Below are positions 14,967 to 23,466 of a DNA stretch of 30,786 nt, one piece after another. The position numbers and the translations under genes are program-made. A model generated the notes under the pieces. That model was given only the letters and a program-made list of their open reading frames with translations, was not told where the DNA came from and searched no databases. Every line of letters starts with the position of its first letter. The stretch's first letter is position 1. The stretch comes from JBHHZI01 sp046757965 (GTDB lineage: Bacteria > Acidobacteriota > Polarisedimenticolia > SMYD01): contig JBHHZI010000021.1 of assembly GCA_046757965.1 (NCBI GenBank), forward strand, positions 1 to 30,786, read 5' to 3'.

Positions 14967-16721
14967 GTGAGTCGATTGCATCAAGCACTCCGGGTCGTTC
15001 GTGATCGGTTCGGCTGGGCCCTCTTGCTCCTGGCGGGGGCCGTGACGGCCTCGACAGCCCCGACACCGGCCCGCGGAGCCCGACCGGAACGACTGGCACT
15101 GCGGCATCTGGGGCTCCAGATCGAGGGGCCGCCGGTGACCCTCCTGCCGGCCGATCTCGACGCGGACGGCCGCCGGGATCTCCTCGTGGTGACGGCCTAC
15201 ACCTACTGGGGACAGTCGACGGAGCAAACGACGACAGAGGTTGATGGCCGGCTGTTCGAGGAGGTCCGGGTCCGGCCCACGCTGGTCGACCGGCGGCAGA
15301 TGCGGCCATGGCTGGCATCGCCCGACGGGACGTACCGGGCGGCCGGGCCGCCGCAGGCCGTGCCCGGTTTCGTGCATGCCTTCGAGCCGGGACCGGCGAA
15401 GCAGGCGGTCCTGGCGATCACCGACCACGGCGTCTCGGAGGTCACGTACGATGCGCAGGCGGAGGGTGCACTGCAACTGACCGATGTGTTCGAGGCAGAC
15501 GGGCTGCTCGCCGGATCTCAGACGCTCCTGCCCGGCAGCCGGTTCATGGCGGATGTGAACGCCGATGGCCGGCCGGACCTGCTGTTTCCGGCCCGTGAGG
15601 GGCTGGCGATTCATCTGGCACGCGATGGGCGGCTCGACCCGGAGCCCGTGGCGATCATCGCGTTGCCAGGCGACGCATCCGGCAAGGACGGCGTGGCCTG
15701 GCGGCGGTACCCGCTCCCCGTGGTCGAGGATGTGCAGGGCGATGGCCTGCCGGACCTGGTGTTCCTCGACCGTGGCGACGACGACGCCCTGACTGCCGGG
15801 TCCGAGCACGACGTCAATGCCGTGACGGTGATTCCGGGCATTGGCGGCGGACACTTCGGCGTCCCGGTGAAGATCGAGCTGGCCGCGCCGCAGGCGCGGG
15901 ACGTCCGGATCGATACCGACAGAAAGGGCATGCCGGTGATCCATCTTCCCGCCCACGTGCTTCCCGGGTCCCTCAGCTACTTCGGCGATCTCGATGGCGA
16001 CGGCATGGCGGAACTGGCCACCCAGGAGCAGATCGAGGCCGACGGGGACGGCCTGCGGGCCGAGCTGAGGAACGCGAAGAGGCCTCACTACCGGCACCGC
16101 TTCTACCGTCTCGATGCCGGTCTGCACGTGGCGCGCAGGCCGTACCTGACCTTCCAGGCGGAAGGATATCCGTTCGACTTCAACTGGCTGGACGCCTCGC
16201 CCGGCGGCTTCGTCGACCTGGATGGAGATGGCCGGAAGGAACTGGTGACCATCGGGCTCGATTTTTCTCTCTGGCAGGCGCCGAAGATTCTCATCGCCCG
16301 GACCATCGGGGTCGGCATCGATTTTCACGTCTGGCGGCAGCAGGTCGGCGGTGCGTTTCACGAGGTGCCTGATGCCCGGATGCGGGGCAAGTTCAAGATC
16401 GATCTCTCGCCGGTGCGCATCATCGAGTTCGCCCAGTTCGCCGGTGACGTCGATGGCGACGGGCACATCGACTTTCTCCACTTCGGTTCGTCACGGACCA
16501 TCGACATTCATCGGGGAGGAGAGGGCTGTCGCTTTCCGGCGAAGGCGGATGCCAGCATCCGCCTCGACCGGGCGCCGAAGGATCCGGGGCTGGTCCGGGT
16601 GCGGGACATCGATGGAGATGGCCGCTCGGATCTGGTCGTGGTCACGCCGTTGCGTGCGGAGGAGAAGGGCGAGTCCCGCCCGACCCGCCTCGAGTTCTAC
16701 CTGACCGGCAACGGCAGGTGA
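14967..16721 (+). CDS. FG-GAP/VCBS-repeat exported protein
   Basis: The protein has 584 residues from GTG 14967; ATG 14919 or GTG 14874 are alternatives, and no start has a good ribosome site. The signal sequence RFGWALLLLAGAVTASTA precedes a series of calcium-loop repeats of the form D-x-D-x-D-G-x-x-(D/E)-L: DLDADGRRDLLVV, DVNADGRPDLLF, DLDGDGMAELAT, DLDGDGRKELVT, DVDGDGHIDFLHF and DIDGDGRSDLVVV. These form integrin-like beta-propeller blades that bind Ca2+, usually in surface or secreted proteins. No enzyme domain or C-terminal sorting signal is present. A paralogue of similar build is at 19476, on the far side of the FN3 exoprotein. Function is probably adhesion or a scaffold, as for the family; this is inference. 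Confidence 0.8.
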   Translation: MSRLHQALRVVRDRFGWALLLLAGAVTASTAPTPARGARPERLALRHLGLQIEGPPVTLLPADLDADGRRDLLVVTAYTYWGQSTEQTTTEVDGRLFEEVRVRPTLVDRRQMRPWLASPDGTYRAAGPPQAVPGFVHAFEPGPAKQAVLAITDHGVSEVTYDAQAEGALQLTDVFEADGLLAGSQTLLPGSRFMADVNADGRPDLLFPAREGLAIHLARDGRLDPEPVAIIALPGDASGKDGVAWRRYPLPVVEDVQGDGLPDLVFLDRGDDDALTAGSEHDVNAVTVIPGIGGGHFGVPVKIELAAPQARDVRIDTDRKGMPVIHLPAHVLPGSLSYFGDLDGDGMAELATQEQIEADGDGLRAELRNAKRPHYRHRFYRLDAGLHVARRPYLTFQAEGYPFDFNWLDASPGGFVDLDGDGRKELVTIGLDFSLWQAPKILIARTIGVGIDFHVWRQQVGGAFHEVPDARMRGKFKIDLSPVRIIEFAQFAGDVDGDGHIDFLHFGSSRTIDIHRGGEGCRFPAKADASIRLDRAPKDPGLVRVRDIDGDGRSDLVVVTPLRAEEKGESRPTRLEFYLTGNGR

Positions 16722-16866
16722 CGGTCCACGTTCGTTGCGGTGCGTCTCCGTGATGCGGGGTGCGAACGGTGATCGCCTGCCCCGGATGCGTCCTCTCGCG
16801 TCTTGTTCTCCTGCTGGCGGAGGACGGCCCCGAGGCGTTGCTCGCGGCGTTGTCCGGGAAAGAGGA

Positions 16867-16894
16867 GAGTCCGGTGCCGGCGGGCACCGGACTC
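16867..16894. terminator. Strong hairpin between convergent genes
   Basis: GAGTCCGGTGCC (16867-16878), loop GGCG and GGCACCGGACTC (16883-16894) form a perfect 12-bp stem. It sits between the stop of the FG-GAP gene and the stop of the FN3 gene, which face each other, so it can terminate both. The U-tract is poor on either side. Confidence 0.7.
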
Positions 16895-16939
16895 CCTGTC
16901 TGCTGCTGCCACCTGCCATGCCGGCAGGGCCGAAGGTGT

Positions 16940-18964
16940 CTACGGTCCGGACACGGTGTCGGAACGTCGCAGGTTGAACACTGCCGAGGGAGGCACGTTG
17001 TCCACCGGTGTGCCTTCCGCCTGGGCAGCCGCCGACACATTGCCTGAGCTGTCCAGCGCGAAGACACTGTAACGATATGCCGTGCCGTTGGTCAGGCCGG
17101 AATGCGTGAACGTGTCTCCTGCAGCCGCCGTGGCCGGTGTGTCGGCGACGGCGAGCCCATCCACCGGGCTGGTCGGTGACACGCCGTCCGTGCGCACCCG
17201 GATGATGATGCGGGCCAGGTCCGTGTCGGGCGGGTTGGTCCAGCCAAGGACATTCACGCCGTCGGAACCGGTGACCGAGAACCCGGACGGTGACGCGGGG
17301 GGTGTCACGTCATCCACCGGTTGCTCGGTGGGCACGAAGCCGGCATCGTCGGTGAGCAGGATGCGATCCGCACGGCCCTCGGCCTGGCGGCCTCCCAGCT
17401 CGAGGCTGTGCTGGCCCGCGGTCAGGACGTCGGATCGACCCGCGACCCATTCCCACGTGCCGGCCGCGCTCACGTCGAGTGTCTGTCGCACGGCGCCGTC
17501 CACTGCCTCGTAGAGGGTTGCTCCGCTGCCGGTCCGATTCATGACGCGCACCCACAGGTACCAGGTGGCGTCTTTCGGAAGGTTCACACCGAACACGGCG
17601 GTCCCGGCGGGTGCGGTGCTGGTGCCGGTCGGGGTGTTCGCGGGTGTGTCCACCCAGGCGTCTCCGAACGCGCCACCGCCGTTCGTCCCGCGCAGAGGTG
17701 CCGTCAGCTCGCCGCCCTCGGCCTCGAAGATGAGGAAGGTGCTGTTGCTGGCGAGCGTGGTGAAGGTGCTGTCCGGGGTCGACACCGCCGCGTTGCCGCT
17801 GCTGTCGGCACTGCGGACGTGGAACTCGTACGTGGTCCCCGGCGTCAGGCCCTGGACGAGGATGCCATGGTCGGTCACCAGTGTCGGGTCCGTCGCCGTC
17901 TGCTGGTAGGCGGAGCCGCCCTGCACGCGGTAGAGAACCTGGCCGTCGGAGAGTTCATCCGTGATCCAGGTGATGGTCCCGCTGGTGGCGGTGACGCCGC
18001 TGTTGGCGACGGAACTCACAACCGGCGGCGTCGTGTCGGTCGCTGTGGTGAAGCCCGTGGCCTGGGTGAAGGTGCCCGCCAGGGGATGACCGGCCAGGTC
18101 GCGGACGCCGCCGGTCCCGCCGAGGGCCCGCAGGCGGTACGTGGCGCCCTGGGACAGTGCTGCGGCCGGCACCAGCGTCACGGTCAGCCCGTCGCCGGAC
18201 AGGGCCGGGGAGCCCGGCGCCAGCGCCACGGCATTGCCCGCCGCATCCAGGAGCTGAACGGTTGCTGCGGAGATGGAAGCGGCATCGAGTGGTTCGCTGA
18301 AGGTCAGGGAGGATTGCACGGCGACGGCGACGGCCGTGGCCCCATCGGTGGGAATCGACGACTGCACGGCGGGGGAGACGATCGCCTCGACGGCGAACAG
18401 TCCCGCTCCGGAACCGAAGGTCTGATCGGGGTTGATGACGTTGACCAGCGTGGAACCCGGGGCCGTGGTGTCGCCCACCGTGATGTTCGCCACGGCCTGA
18501 CCGCAACCGTTGACCGTCACGCTGTTGACCGTGATCCCGGCGGCCTCGAAGGTGACGGCGGCACCGGTCTGAAGATTGGTGCCGTCGATGGTGATATCCA
18601 TCTGGCGGCCCGGTTCGGCCGACAGCGGGCTGACGGCAGTCACCGTGGGACGCGACCAGCCGGCGATCTCGTTGGAAAAGGCCGTACTCAGGTTGCCGGC
18701 CGCGTCGATGGACTTGACCGCGAAGTACCAGGTCGTGCAGTCGGTCAATCCGGTCACCGTCTGCTGTGTGGTCAGGCCCACATCGACCTGCTGGGTGTAA
18801 TTGCCGGCCACCAGGCCATAGAAGACGCGGTATCCGGCGAGGTCTGGATCGGTGACCGGGTCCCAGGCCACGGAGACCGTTCCCGCCCGCGCCGGGATGC
18901 TCACCAGACTGCCGATAAGGAAGAACACGATCAGGAAGAGGCTTACCCGAGGTGCACGAATCAT
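16940..18964 (-). CDS. Secreted FN3 / TIG / Ig-like multidomain protein
   Basis: The protein has 674 residues from ATG 18964, with GGAG 9 nt upstream. The signal peptide is MIRAPRVSLFLIVFFLIGSL, with cleavage near PARA-G. Visible domains in order: FN3 (about 28-105, VAWDPVTDPDLAGYRVFYG); IPT/TIG (about 108-200, PTVTAVSPLSAEPG and ITIDGTNLQTGAAVTFE); SbsA/Big_5-type Ig-like (about 205-310, FSEPLDAASISAATVQLLD); FN3 (about 315-410); a carbohydrate-binding-like beta domain (about 415-535, FEAEGGELTAPL, YLWVRVMNRTGSG and HSLELGGRQAEGRADRILL); and FN3 (about 545-640). Such proteins are extracellular polysaccharide binders or surface scaffolds. No catalytic domain, PEP-CTERM or T9SS tail is seen. 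It sits between two FG-GAP genes, suggesting a surface cluster. Confidence 0.85.
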   Translation of the reverse strand: MIRAPRVSLFLIVFFLIGSLVSIPARAGTVSVAWDPVTDPDLAGYRVFYGLVAGNYTQQVDVGLTTQQTVTGLTDCTTWYFAVKSIDAAGNLSTAFSNEIAGWSRPTVTAVSPLSAEPGRQMDITIDGTNLQTGAAVTFEAAGITVNSVTVNGCGQAVANITVGDTTAPGSTLVNVINPDQTFGSGAGLFAVEAIVSPAVQSSIPTDGATAVAVAVQSSLTFSEPLDAASISAATVQLLDAAGNAVALAPGSPALSGDGLTVTLVPAAALSQGATYRLRALGGTGGVRDLAGHPLAGTFTQATGFTTATDTTPPVVSSVANSGVTATSGTITWITDELSDGQVLYRVQGGSAYQQTATDPTLVTDHGILVQGLTPGTTYEFHVRSADSSGNAAVSTPDSTFTTLASNSTFLIFEAEGGELTAPLRGTNGGGAFGDAWVDTPANTPTGTSTAPAGTAVFGVNLPKDATWYLWVRVMNRTGSGATLYEAVDGAVRQTLDVSAAGTWEWVAGRSDVLTAGQHSLELGGRQAEGRADRILLTDDAGFVPTEQPVDDVTPPASPSGFSVTGSDGVNVLGWTNPPDTDLARIIIRVRTDGVSPTSPVDGLAVADTPATAAAGDTFTHSGLTNGTAYRYSVFALDSSGNVSAAAQAEGTPVDNVPPSAVFNLRRSDTVSGP

Positions 18965-19475
18965 CGATGAGGGCTCCACGTGACGAATGGGGTGTCGAGA
19001 ACTCCGTCCGTGGGGAGCGAAACTCGTGCCAGGTATCGTCGTCCTCGAGGCCACCAGGGCAAATCCCGTGCTGCCCGCACTTGCACACTCCGGGGGCTGG
19101 TCTCGTAAGACCGCACACCGTTTCTGTCATTCCAACCTGGACCATCACGTGACAAGGCTGAAACGATGTTGTCGCCGCGTGACCACGCAGCTTCCGGCGA
19201 TCCCGACAGGGTCCGACGTCGGCGACATCGGGAACAGACCCTAGGCCCGCCTGTTCATGAGGCGGGGAACCTCTCGCCGGGTGGCCACGTATCCTGACGC
19301 GGCGCTGTGTGCGCGGCGATTGCGACATCACGAGGCTGAGCGGGCGGTCACGCCGGAGGCGCGAATCCTTGGTATCGTGAACCGATGAGCGCTCGTATGA
19401 GGTGGACTCCCCGTATTCACTCTGCGACGGCACCGTTCCGGCGAGCGGATTGCGGCCCGTTCGCCTGTGTCGAGG
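18965..19475. other. Divergent intergenic region, possible structured leader
   Basis: This stretch separates the FN3 gene (-) from the second FG-GAP gene (+) and holds no convincing gene. On the minus strand the transcript would contain a GGUCU-UACG-AGACC hairpin (19107-19120), with a UNCG-type loop, and a GGGCA...UGCCC hairpin further downstream. A CACGTG lies near 19146. I tested it by eye against c-di-GMP riboswitch consensus elements and it did not fit. Confidence 0.4.
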
Positions 19476-21296
19476 ATGCGGCGCCCTGTGGAGCCAAACC
19501 GGGCGAACGGTCTTGGTCCTGACCCGGAGACATCGTTGACCACGTGGCCGGAACAACTCCTCGGGGCCGCCCTGGGTGTCCTTGCCCTCGTGGGAGTGCA
19601 CGCTGCGGTGGCCGGAAGCGCGGACCGGTCCGGGTTGGCCTGTCCGCCGGCCGGTATCTACGTCGATGCCGAGGCGGCCTCGACGAGCTGGACCGTGCCG
19701 TTGCCCGGCCGGCTGGTTGGCCTGGCCGCGCTCCGCCAGACGACCGGCGGCCGGCGTCTGTTTGCTCTCGTGATCCCGACCCCTCCCCCGACAGGGCACC
19801 GGGCGAGAGCGGTGCAGAAGCTGCGGGCCGCGGGTCGGCTCGAGGGGATCGACGGGGGCCCGGCGCGTATCCAGGAGGAGAACGACGCCGGGGAGGTCGT
19901 GCGGTCGGTCATGGTGACCCTGGCGGGATCCTCGCACGAGAAGGCGTCGGAGTGTCCGACCCCTTCTCCACTCCACGGACCGGCCCTGTTCGAGTTGCGG
20001 ACCGGCGAGACCGTTCGCGCCGTGCCGTTCGACGTCGCGCTGACGGATGAGGTGAGTGCCCTGCTGGCACTCGATCTGGACGGCGACGGAGCCGAGCAAC
20101 TGATCCTCGAGGCGAGCGGGCAACTCATGGAGATCCGTCTTTCCGCCGCCGACACCGCTGCCGTGCAGACACCGTTTCTCACCGACGCGGAGCTGGACCT
20201 GCGGGTCGAGGAACCCACGCAGGTGTCGTTTCCCGCCGAACCGGTGGCCATCCGCTCGCCACTGGAGGATGAGGACCGTCCGGCCCGCCGTTCCCGGGGC
20301 CGGGGGCGTCCAATCGTGGCCTGGTCGCCCGGGGCGGGTCCGGCCCACGTCCGTGTCACCGGTCTCGGCGAACTGCGGCTGTACACGCCAGGCGGCGGGT
20401 CGGCGACCTGGCCGCTGGCAGCACGCATTCCGCTTCCCCTGCGGGCCACCGGAGGCGCGTCTGATCTCGAGTTGGTCAGTTCCCAGGTGCGAACGGTCGG
20501 GACGACGGCGGCGGGAACGACGATCCTCGCGGCCGGGCCGGTTCCGCATTCGAGCGGCCGTCTGCGGACGCTGATCGTCAAGGTCGGCGGCGATGAGCCG
20601 GCCACTCAAGACGCATGGTCCCAGGTGGGCGAGGACGATGTGGTCGATAGGAGTGGCTACCTGCTCATCGACGACGTCCCTCACCTGTGGGTGGTGACGC
20701 ACAACGAGAAGGGCGTCGAGTTCTTTGGCGGGTCGGATCGCTTCCGACTGTTCGCGTTGTCCGCCGATCGCACCCGCGCCGGAAGTTCCGCGGTTCTCGA
20801 TGTGAAGGAGAACAGCCTGGAGATTCGCCGCGATCTGGTCGTCGCCCAGGACGCCGATGGGGACGGGAGGGACGACCTGGTCATCGTCGGTCGCAAGGAC
20901 CACGTGGTCCTGAGTGTCGTTCGCCAGCAGGAGACCGGGCGCTTCGCTCGTTCAACACACCGTCAAGTGCTCGCGGGATCGGGTGACCCGCTCGCCTACA
21001 TCGACCTGGATGGCGACGGGACGAACGACCTGGTGGTGGGCGACGGCGACTGGTACCGGATCCACGCGGGCCTGCCTGCCGGCTCGACAACCGGCGCGCG
21101 CGTGACCGCGGTGGCGCGATGGACCGCGGCCCGCCTGAACCCCGGCGAGGCGGTGCCGAAGACGCGGGTCGCGTGTGCTGTCCGTGCCTGGTTCGATCTG
21201 GACGGCGACGGTCTCGATGAGTTGCTCTGCCCCGGTCGCGACGGGTACGCCCGTACGGCGATCAAGATCGTCCGCTTCAACTCCACCTCTTCCTGA
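19476..21296 (+). CDS. FG-GAP/VCBS-repeat exported protein (second copy)
   Basis: The protein is 606 residues from ATG 19476; GTG 19467 and TTG 19536 (GGAG at 8 nt, directly before the hydrophobic segment) are alternatives, and TTG 19536 has the best ribosome site. The signal or anchor is EQLLGAALGVLALVGVHAAV. Calcium-loop repeats are DLDGDGAEQLIL, DADGDGRDDLVIV, DLDGDGTNDLVV and DLDGDGLDELLC, fewer and more C-terminal than in the gene at 14967. The N-terminal half, about 200 residues, has no recognised domain and includes a basic linker (DRPARRSRGRGRP). The two proteins are probably distant paralogues, with the FN3 exoprotein between them. A cell-surface or secreted role is likely. Confidence 0.8.
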   Translation: MRRPVEPNRANGLGPDPETSLTTWPEQLLGAALGVLALVGVHAAVAGSADRSGLACPPAGIYVDAEAASTSWTVPLPGRLVGLAALRQTTGGRRLFALVIPTPPPTGHRARAVQKLRAAGRLEGIDGGPARIQEENDAGEVVRSVMVTLAGSSHEKASECPTPSPLHGPALFELRTGETVRAVPFDVALTDEVSALLALDLDGDGAEQLILEASGQLMEIRLSAADTAAVQTPFLTDAELDLRVEEPTQVSFPAEPVAIRSPLEDEDRPARRSRGRGRPIVAWSPGAGPAHVRVTGLGELRLYTPGGGSATWPLAARIPLPLRATGGASDLELVSSQVRTVGTTAAGTTILAAGPVPHSSGRLRTLIVKVGGDEPATQDAWSQVGEDDVVDRSGYLLIDDVPHLWVVTHNEKGVEFFGGSDRFRLFALSADRTRAGSSAVLDVKENSLEIRRDLVVAQDADGDGRDDLVIVGRKDHVVLSVVRQQETGRFARSTHRQVLAGSGDPLAYIDLDGDGTNDLVVGDGDWYRIHAGLPAGSTTGARVTAVARWTAARLNPGEAVPKTRVACAVRAWFDLDGDGLDELLCPGRDGYARTAIKIVRFNSTSS

Positions 21297-21510
21297 GGCC
21301 CGCGGACCTCCCGCCAGCGGGCAGGCGACGGGTCTGCACTCACGGTCTCCCGGCGGTGCGATCCATCCGTGGGATGGGGTCGGCGATCCGGCACGGCGCA
21401 TCCTGGCGCTGCCGATGACCGTCTCCTGTCAGCCGAGGACGGACCGTATCCGGCGTGGCCTCGTGTCCCGGTCGGGTGACGGTCGGGGGCCAGATTGTGC
21501 GGCTCAGGGG

Positions 21511-21539
21511 TTGACAATTTAACATAACCGGGTTATGTT
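21511..21539 (+). promoter_or_regulatory. Sigma-70-type promoter of TA operon 2, leaderless
   Basis: A consensus -35 TTGACA (21511-21516), exactly 17 nt of spacer and -10 TATGTT (21534-21539) predict a start point at about 21546, the A of the next ATG. No Shine-Dalgarno sequence lies before that ATG, so the mRNA should be leaderless. Confidence 0.75.
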
Positions 21540-21540
21540 A
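21520..21540. promoter_or_regulatory. Perfect 10-bp palindromic operator over the -10
   Basis: TAACATAACC (21520-21529), one G and GGTTATGTTA (21531-21540) form an inverted repeat with no mismatch. It covers the spacer and -10, so a bound protein would block RNA polymerase. The small basic protein encoded directly downstream is the natural candidate ligand (inference). The AT-rich site stands out from its GC-rich surroundings. Confidence 0.75.
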
Positions 21541-21545
21541 CAAAT

Positions 21546-21812
21546 ATGCGTCCACAGGTCAGAAAATGGCTTGCCGAGATCGGCCGGCGCGGCGGCCGGA
21601 GGAGCCGCCGGGTTCTGACGCCGGAAGCGGCGCGGGCGATGGTGACGGTCCGCGAGGCCAGAAGGGCCTACCGGCGCTTTCACACCGAATGCTTCTGGTC
21701 GTTCGACCCCGACTATCAGGTCACGCGCGAGGACGTGGCCTGGGTGGCGCAGCAGTTGCGCAGGCAAGGAGGTCGCGAGGCGTGGCTGCTGGGGACGAAG
21801 CTGTGCCGCTGA
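21546..21812 (+). CDS. Small basic protein, putative antitoxin of TA pair 2
   Basis: This 88-residue protein is rich in Arg. The N-terminal IGRRGGRRSRRVLTPEAARA resembles the G-x-x-G-G-(K/R) 'LTPE' segment of small DNA-binding or antitoxin-like proteins. The central EARRAYRRFHTECFWSFDPD and C-terminal TREDVAWVAQQLRRQGG look conserved, but I cannot name a Pfam family. The gene sits immediately after a promoter and palindrome and overlaps the nucleotidyltransferase gene by about 31 nt, the same arrangement as the HTH/AbiEii pair at 2838. This suggests it is the antitoxin and autoregulator (inference). The ATG is fixed by the promoter. Confidence 0.75.
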   Translation: MRPQVRKWLAEIGRRGGRRSRRVLTPEAARAMVTVREARRAYRRFHTECFWSFDPDYQVTREDVAWVAQQLRRQGGREAWLLGTKLCR

Positions 21813-22591
21813 CCGGTTTCCAGAACGAACTGGCCGCGACTCTCGCACGGAACCGCTCGCCCGATTCCTATCTTGCGGGCGGCGCGGCCATCCTCATCGA
21901 GCCCAGCACGCAGCGCTTCAGCAATGACCTCGATTACTTCCACGACAGCGAACAGCGGGTTGCCGCCGCGTTCGTGGCGGACCGTGCGCTGCTGGAGGAG
22001 CACGGCTACACGTTGCGAGTGGACCTGGACCGACCGGGCTACATCCGGGCGGTCGTCGCGCGGGACGATCAGATGACCAAGGTGGAGTGGGCGCACGATT
22101 CAAGCTGGCGGTTCATGCCAACGGTGCCGCATGATCGGTTCGGTTTCGTGCTGCATCCCATCGACCTGGCCGTCAACAAGGTCCTGGCCCTGGCCGGGCG
22201 CGACGAGGCTCGCGACCTGCTGGACACCCTCGATCAGCATCGGCGGGTGCTGTGTCTGGGTGCCCTGTGCTGGGCCGCGTGCGGCAAGGACCCCGGCTTC
22301 AGCCCTCTTTCCCTGCTGGGCCTGCTGCGGCGACGCGGCCGTGTGCAGGCAGAGGATCTCGCCCGGCTCAATCTGGCAACCCCGATCGACCTGAAGCAGC
22401 TCAAGAGCGAGTGGCTCGCCGCGCTGGAGGGGGTTGAAGCGTTCGTCGCGTCCCGCCCCGCCGACGAGATCGGCTGCCTGTACTACAGCGCCTCGCAGGG
22501 AGGGTTCGTCGACCCGCGTGAGGTGCCGGATGCCGTGCCGCACTTCGGCCGTCCCGGCGGTGTCCTGCCGCAGATCCAGAATGGGGGCTAG
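21782..22591 (+). CDS. Nucleotidyltransferase, AbiEii-like, putative toxin 2
   Basis: The protein has 269 residues from GTG 21782, which has AGGAGG 9 nt upstream inside the preceding gene; GTG 21803 is an alternative. The NTase core is YLAGGAAILIEPSTQRFSND followed by LDYFHD: G33-G34, then S47, D49 and D51, the same spacing as in the protein at 3322. A second block, FVLHPIDLAVNKVLALAGRD then EARDLLDTLD, contains the Lys and the D-L-L-D helix of AbiEii-like enzymes. An extra C-terminal region of about 110 residues (LRRRGRVQAEDLARLNL, then EIGCLYYSASQGGF) is not seen in the first toxin. As a family it may nucleotidylate RNA or protein and arrest growth. Confidence 0.8.
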   Translation: MAAGDEAVPLTGFQNELAATLARNRSPDSYLAGGAAILIEPSTQRFSNDLDYFHDSEQRVAAAFVADRALLEEHGYTLRVDLDRPGYIRAVVARDDQMTKVEWAHDSSWRFMPTVPHDRFGFVLHPIDLAVNKVLALAGRDEARDLLDTLDQHRRVLCLGALCWAACGKDPGFSPLSLLGLLRRRGRVQAEDLARLNLATPIDLKQLKSEWLAALEGVEAFVASRPADEIGCLYYSASQGGFVDPREVPDAVPHFGRPGGVLPQIQNGG

Positions 22592-22782
22592 CTACCGGCG
22601 GGACTGGCTCACGCCCGCTCTGGGCACCGATACCCGCCATCCCGCGGTGTTCGCATACTGAGAAGAGGCCGGTCGGCGGGGTCAGAAGACTCTCGACAAG
22701 GGGCCCCAGGGGGCAAAACGCGGTCGTTCTCCTGACGGATGGCTCGGTCGACCGGGCTCATCGCAACCAGGGACGGGTGTAG

Positions 22783-22797
22783 CTTTGAAGTGCAAAG
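22783..22797. promoter_or_regulatory. CTTTG-N5-CAAAG operator candidate, site 1
   Basis: CTTTG (22783-22787) and CAAAG (22793-22797) form an inverted repeat directly upstream of the TTGACA of the next promoter. The same pattern with the same 5-nt spacing is at 23859-23873. Both flank the operon that encodes a winged-helix regulator, so I propose it as that protein's site. Confidence 0.55.
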
Positions 22798-22800
22798 AAC

Positions 22801-22829
22801 TTGACATTGACGATCTTCCGGCGTAGTGT
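22801..22829 (+). promoter_or_regulatory. Promoter of membrane protein/regulator operon
   Basis: A consensus -35 TTGACA (22801-22806), 17-nt spacer and TAGTGT (22824-22829) place the start point at about 22836, only a few bases before ATG 22840. The mRNA would be nearly leaderless. Confidence 0.55.
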
Positions 22830-22839
22830 ATTCGTCAGG

Positions 22840-23466
22840 ATGGCTGGCAAACCCCTTCTCCGTTTTTCCGCGCCGGCGGCCGAGGAGGCCGTCGCAGCGC
22901 TGCATGAGCGCGCCGTGTCGGATCTGCGCTACATCCGCCGCAAGATGGAACAGGCCGGCGCCTTCACGGCCATCTCCGGCTGGGGGCAGGTCGGCGTTGG
23001 CGGCATCGGCCTTGTTGCGGCGGCGGTTGCCTGGCGGCAGGATACGCCGGCGATGTGGCTTGCCGTCTGGCTCAGCGCCGCGGTGCTGGCCGTCATCGTC
23101 GCCGGCGTGGCCCTGACCCGCAAGGCGGCCGCCGCAGGCGAGTCGCTGTGGAGCGGGCCGGGGAGGCGGTTTGCCCTCAGCTTCGCCCCCTCCGTTGGCG
23201 CGGCGATGCTCCTGACGGCGGTTCTGTACCGGGCTGGCCTGGTCGGGGCGCTGCCTGGAACCTGGTTGATGCTCTACGGCGCGGCGGTGGTGGCAGGAGG
23301 GGCGTTCTCGGTGTCCATCGTGCCGGCCATGGGCCTCTCCTTCATGCTGGTCGGCGCGGCCGCTCTCCTGTCTCCGGAAGGCTGGGGAGATGGATTCATG
23401 GCGGCGGGGTTCGGTCTCCTGCATATCGTCTTCGGTGTCCTGATCGCGAGGCGTCATGGCGGCTAG
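22840..23466 (+). CDS. Multi-pass membrane protein of unknown function
   Basis: The product has 208 residues. An N-terminal soluble part of about 45 residues (EEAVAALHERAVSDLRYIRR) is followed by five or six hydrophobic segments, for example VGVGGIGLVAAAVAW, MWLAVWLSAAVLAVIVAGVA and FMAAGFGLLHIVFGVLIAR. I know no function. ATG 22840 is chosen over the upstream TTG codons because the promoter hexamer TTGACA lies there. The stop overlaps the ATG of the winged-helix gene (23456) by 11 nt, so the two are translated together. This pairing suggests the membrane protein and regulator share a task, perhaps sensing or handling an envelope condition (inference). Confidence 0.8.
   Translation: MAGKPLLRFSAPAAEEAVAALHERAVSDLRYIRRKMEQAGAFTAISGWGQVGVGGIGLVAAAVAWRQDTPAMWLAVWLSAAVLAVIVAGVALTRKAAAAGESLWSGPGRRFALSFAPSVGAAMLLTAVLYRAGLVGALPGTWLMLYGAAVVAGGAFSVSIVPAMGLSFMLVGAAALLSPEGWGDGFMAAGFGLLHIVFGVLIARRHGG

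Noticed and set aside
14790..16481. Minus-strand frame of 563 codons
   Set aside because: Antisense to the FG-GAP gene, with repeated mirror images of its DGDG repeats; no ribosome site.
18990..19150. Possible c-di-GMP (GEMM) riboswitch
   Set aside because: A GGGCAAA-like string occurs on the plus strand, but the conserved ACGCAAAGCC block and the GAAA tetraloop/receptor are absent on both strands.
17955..20903. Long minus-strand open frame of 982 codons
   Set aside because: It is a GC-rich antisense shadow of the FN3 gene and the FG-GAP gene, with low-complexity Arg/Gly/His content and no family motif.
21298..21322. GCCCGC...GCGGGC hairpin after the FG-GAP stop
   Set aside because: Only a 6-bp stem with a 13-nt loop and no U-tract, expected by chance in DNA of this composition; not strong enough to call a terminator.
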